Origin: Dipylidium caninum
Lineage: Eukaryota; Platyhelminthes; Cestoda; Cyclophyllidea; Dipylidiidae
Length of the DNA: 64,000 bases
Assembly: GCA_017562135.1 (NCBI GenBank)
Contig: QEYB01001046.1
Location: 186,001-250,000 of the forward strand
Direction of reading: 5' to 3'
Shown in pieces: positions 60,285 through 64,000 of the stretch; positions within the stretch are counted from its first letter, which is position 1, and each line of letters begins with the position of its first letter. The translations under genes and the position numbers were made by a program. The notes under the pieces are model-generated. The model was not told the DNA's origin, made no database searches, and saw only the letters and a list, made by a program, of their open reading frames with translations.

Positions 60285-63200
60285 AATCACGTCTTTCAAT
60301 CGCAAGTCTGAAAAGGCGATTTTCATCGTCCTAGTCTTTCATTCCCAAGCTTTTCTGCCTGTGTGCTACCGCGCTCCTGCGTATATGTATATATGTGCAG
60401 CAATACTATCGGATTCTCAGTCTCGTACCTTCTCTATTTCTCTGCAGTATACTCCTATTTTTTACTTGCGCTATCTCGAGGCCGATGGTTCAGGTCACTA
60501 TTAACTTATTCCAATCTTATATTTTTGACCAACCTGACCCATTTGTGTACATAACCAAACTGCATAACCAAGACAGAATACTAAAAATCCATTTATTAAT
60601 GTTTTGGTCTTCTTATCTGGAATAATGTTAGATTCATGCCGAAGAATATCGTTTGGTAGTGTAAATGTACGTCGTGTGATAATGGTCTTTTAGTAGTTTC
60701 TTTTAACATTTCGGAGCGCCTGTTTTAAGATCCCGGTTTGATATATCCTCAAGAGTTCAAGTTGAAAGTGTGTCTCCTAGATGGCTTCGTGCGAGTACGA
60801 AGCACAGTATTCTCGTCAGTTTACACAGGTGCCCGCCACAGGTGCCCGCTAGCAGCAGTGTATATTGTGGGGTTGATGCCTTAGTGTCCACGTTCAATCT
60901 ACTGTTTAGATGTGGTGCTAAACTCGACTGTTGGCAAGGTTGATCGATCAGTCGTTATTCCCGTCAAAAGAGCGAACTCATTTGGTTCTTCAACGCCTGA
61001 CAGTTACACTTCAATCGGTGATCAGTCAGTTTCCTTGCCGAGGGATGGCTCTGCCCTCCCTTTTGTTTCACTGACCTGAATTTTATGTTATTTAAACTGT
61101 CACTCTCGGGGGGGTTGGTTCTCGGGTCACACGAACTGTTGTTTGTGCAGCGATCAGACACGTGATTTTGTTTCAATCCAATTACACCGGTGAGTTCCTA
61201 GAGGTCTACTTTGATTAAGGGGGATAATTTTTCCTCCTTAACATAAGTGTGACTATGTTTATTTGCCACAGTACTCGCCTGAACGTCGGAGCCTAACTGC
61301 AGTGAAGGTAGTAAAGGGCTTTCCTACGAGACAAGTCAATCCATCGTGACACAAGTGGTGCGCCGCATCACATTAATCTAACCAATTAGACCCGTAACTT
61401 TGGTTGATCTTCAAACTCGCATTGTGAACACGTTTATTAAATCCGTGACCTTATCCGCCACTAACTTGTCTTGGACAACACGTGAAGTAATTTCGTGATT
61501 TTAGTCACCCGTGTGGTCGGCTGCTTTTGATAGAAGAATATATGGTAACAACGAAAGATATGGTTGTTGCGGATGAACTAGTAGAACTCAAAAGGCTACT
61601 TTATTGTCGTTAGTCAATTCATCCACTGCGTCCTTCCATCGGTCACCCGTACACACCTGTCTGCACGTGCACCTCAAATCACTAGCCAATCAGTTTTTCA
61701 AACCAATCAACACCAAGAGCTTCAACCAATAGAATTGCCGGGGAGTCGGTGTTCACACGGTTTGTGGTCCAATGGCTGTAGTTCTTCCTGCGACCGATCC
61801 GAATGTTATCTAGACTCCGTTAGCGTAGTTTCCGCGCTATTTTTTAAATTTCACCATAATGATATGAAGAATCTTCATTTCGAAGTGTTAGCTAAAAGTC
61901 GGATTGTATCTCGTGCGCATGTGGCCAAGTCGCTGCAGCAACGTACATAGAAAGTGATGCTCTTCCACTGTCAGTTTGAAGCGTGGGTATAGAATTTTTT
62001 GTGTCCTCGAATATGCATAAACTAACTGCGCTCAAGGCTGCGTGGTAGCTAAATATAGGTACACACCATTCACTCCCTTTGCGTTTCATTTATTTGTGAA
62101 TCCATCCACTAAGACATGATTAATGGATATTCTGAAACACTATTTAGACGTGGCTCATAATATGACATTATCGGCGAGCCAGAAGTCCTTTAAACATAAC
62201 GGTCTCGAGATGTGTTTATCAAGAACTTGTTCCGGAAAGCCAAGAATTTGACGAATTTTTGGAGCAATTAATCGTAGTAGGTGTCAAATATCCCTCTTCT
62301 GTATTAAATATCCTGTCCAAAGGATGACCAAGAAGGTGCAATGGTTGTGTGCAGAGTGTAAATGCCATACACTCTCAAAAGTGCTGATATATGCGTAAGA
62401 TGTGGGTAGCACATTGATTTGAATAGAGGAATGATGCGAATCATCAAAAGAGCAAAATTTCGCCACGTAACCATTTTTCATAGTTATTGTTGTGCCGAGA
62501 CCAAATCAGTTGAGGCCTTAACAGAACTGGCTCCTTGACAGAGGCTGAGAAATCACAACGAACGGCGCTTGATGTTGACATCAACCACGGGTTTTAGGTG
62601 GCATCATTTTACATCAGAGGTCCACACCACACTATAATCCATGAGAATAATGCCACTTAGAATCTTAGGAATAAACAAATTATAAAACATCCTGGGACTA
62701 GTTTACCGCCTTTTCCTATTACTGTATTTCAGTTCCAATAACCTTATACCCTTCTGAGCTTGACATGCGTCTTTAACTTCGTCCATTTACATTTCAATGT
62801 GTTCAGTAACTCTCGTGATTCTAACTAATGGATACTTTTGTTTTTCCGCTTACTTAAATGCATAATGAGTTCAACTTTTGCAGAGGTGAAAGAATGTTCT
62901 TTTTTTCATCGAACTGCTGGTTGGTGTAGTTTTAGATAAACCCCAGTACGACAGCGGAGGATGCCTCAAAATTTATTGCCTAACCAAGATATTCATTAGC
63001 TGAGCTCGCAATATCAAAGCAGGCTCTGCATCCAATTAGCCGGAAAATGATTGATATTCTAAAGCAATTGTCCTTCCTGTATGTGAAAATGAAGTGCTAA
63101 TAGTCGCCGGTTGAATCATTTAATTCTCCTCCAAGTAAAGGCTACATTTGGTAGAATTTCCCTTTCAGCGTGTCATTACTTCCTACCTTTTGACACTTTT

Positions 63201-64000
63201 CCTTTTTATGGCCTCCACCACCTCTAAGATTAAAAGAGTTGATATTTTCGCGATTATCTTAATTACCAGAGCACAAAGTTGAGAAGTTTTTTTCACAGCA
63301 ACTTGGGGCACAAGTGTAGAGGATAACGAGGTAGGGCGGAGAAATTAAATGTTGCTTGAAGGCGGAATGATGACTGAACATTCACACACTCACCTTCCTG
63401 TGAGAGCTTCTGATGACTTATACCAACAAAGTGATGATCTAATCAATCGAGCCTTGTGAGATTGAATAGCTTCCGGTCTAACACTACCACCTCTGTTACA
63501 ATCACCCTTCGCCATTTGCAATTCACCCTAGCCCACACAATACAACTCCTGAGTGCAAGAATAAACACAAAGCTATTTACACAGTGGAGACGAATGAGGA
63601 TGTGGAATGCATGATGGTCGCCGTGTCTCCTTTTCGATCGTCGGGATGTGTTGATTGCGTTAAATTGTCATGCGTGGCTCCACACACCCACACACCGCAC
63701 CTCCTCCTCCTCTTCCTGTCGGTGTGGCGCACACGTGCTTGCAGCGGGTCCTCCTTCGTGTACCCATCATTTTGTACCACACTTATACGTGATTTTGATT
63801 TTTAGCGTTTAAAAGCGATAACCTTGACCTCACGAGTGTTTGCCGCTTTATACCGTCTCAACAGGCTCCTTTACCGACTCAGTACAATTGACAAGGAAAT
63901 GCCGCCTTCAGAATTAGTGGGGAGGCATTCTTTTAGTTTATTCATCAGTGCCAGGAAGTTAAATCCGCCTTATTTCACGCCGCTTGTAGACCCTCTCCCC
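60285..64000. other. Intergenic, right end of window
   Basis: About 3.7 kb of AT-rich DNA without a recognisable gene. A short CA/CCT-rich patch lies near 63680-63720. Whether the 3' UTR of the Ser-rich gene extends here cannot be seen; no canonical AATAAA was noticed soon after its stop. Confidence 0.6.

Overview
The window is nuclear DNA of an animal, most likely a parasitic flatworm and probably a tapeworm. This rests on three things: several genes carry microintrons of only 29-35 nt near the 5' end of the coding sequence, an intron size class well known in flatworms; the hexokinases are single-domain proteins of about 50 kDa, as in schistosomes; and the proteins are clearly metazoan (complexin, TTC29, GMF). 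The species is an inference. Base composition is mosaic: GC-rich blocks around 0-8.5, 20-33 and 38-42 kb, and AT-richer DNA in between and from 44 kb on.

I could assemble seven protein genes with matching splice phases. Plus strand: complexin with a C-terminal prenylation motif (132-7983, four exons); hexokinase copy 1 (13767-15651, seven exons); glia maturation factor (49581-50670, six exons); and a 1200-residue Ser-rich nuclear-type protein (54500-60284, ten exons), possibly AF4/FMR2-like. Minus strand: axonemal TTC29 (26178-20354, seven exons); hexokinase copy 2 (47406-45347, nine exons); and a small NOL7-like nucleolar protein (52601-51491, four exons). The two hexokinases point toward each other about 30 kb apart and share exon lengths, short-intron positions and TATA-box spacing.

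The main structural feature is a large inverted repeat. Its left arm is about 3810-6797 and its right arm about 27734-30523, separated by about 21 kb that hold the last complexin exon, hexokinase 1 and TTC29. The left arm contains complexin exon 3; the right arm carries an apparently identical copy of that exon, antisense, with intact splice sites. The inner ends of the arms lie in a dispersed repeat family that also occurs near 22.4-23.3, 26.6-28.1 and 31.0-31.3 kb.

The second feature worth attention is hexokinase 1. At the position where copy 2 has a normal GT donor, copy 1 has GA, and the nearest GT would include an in-frame TAG. The gene therefore uses a rare splice site, is broken, or carries a sequence error. 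The genes are unrelated housekeeping, neuronal and ciliary functions and do not form a functional cluster. The long gene-free stretches (8-13.7, 16-20, 30.5-45.3 and 60.3-64 kb) hold only simple repeats and dispersed repeat debris that I can recognise.
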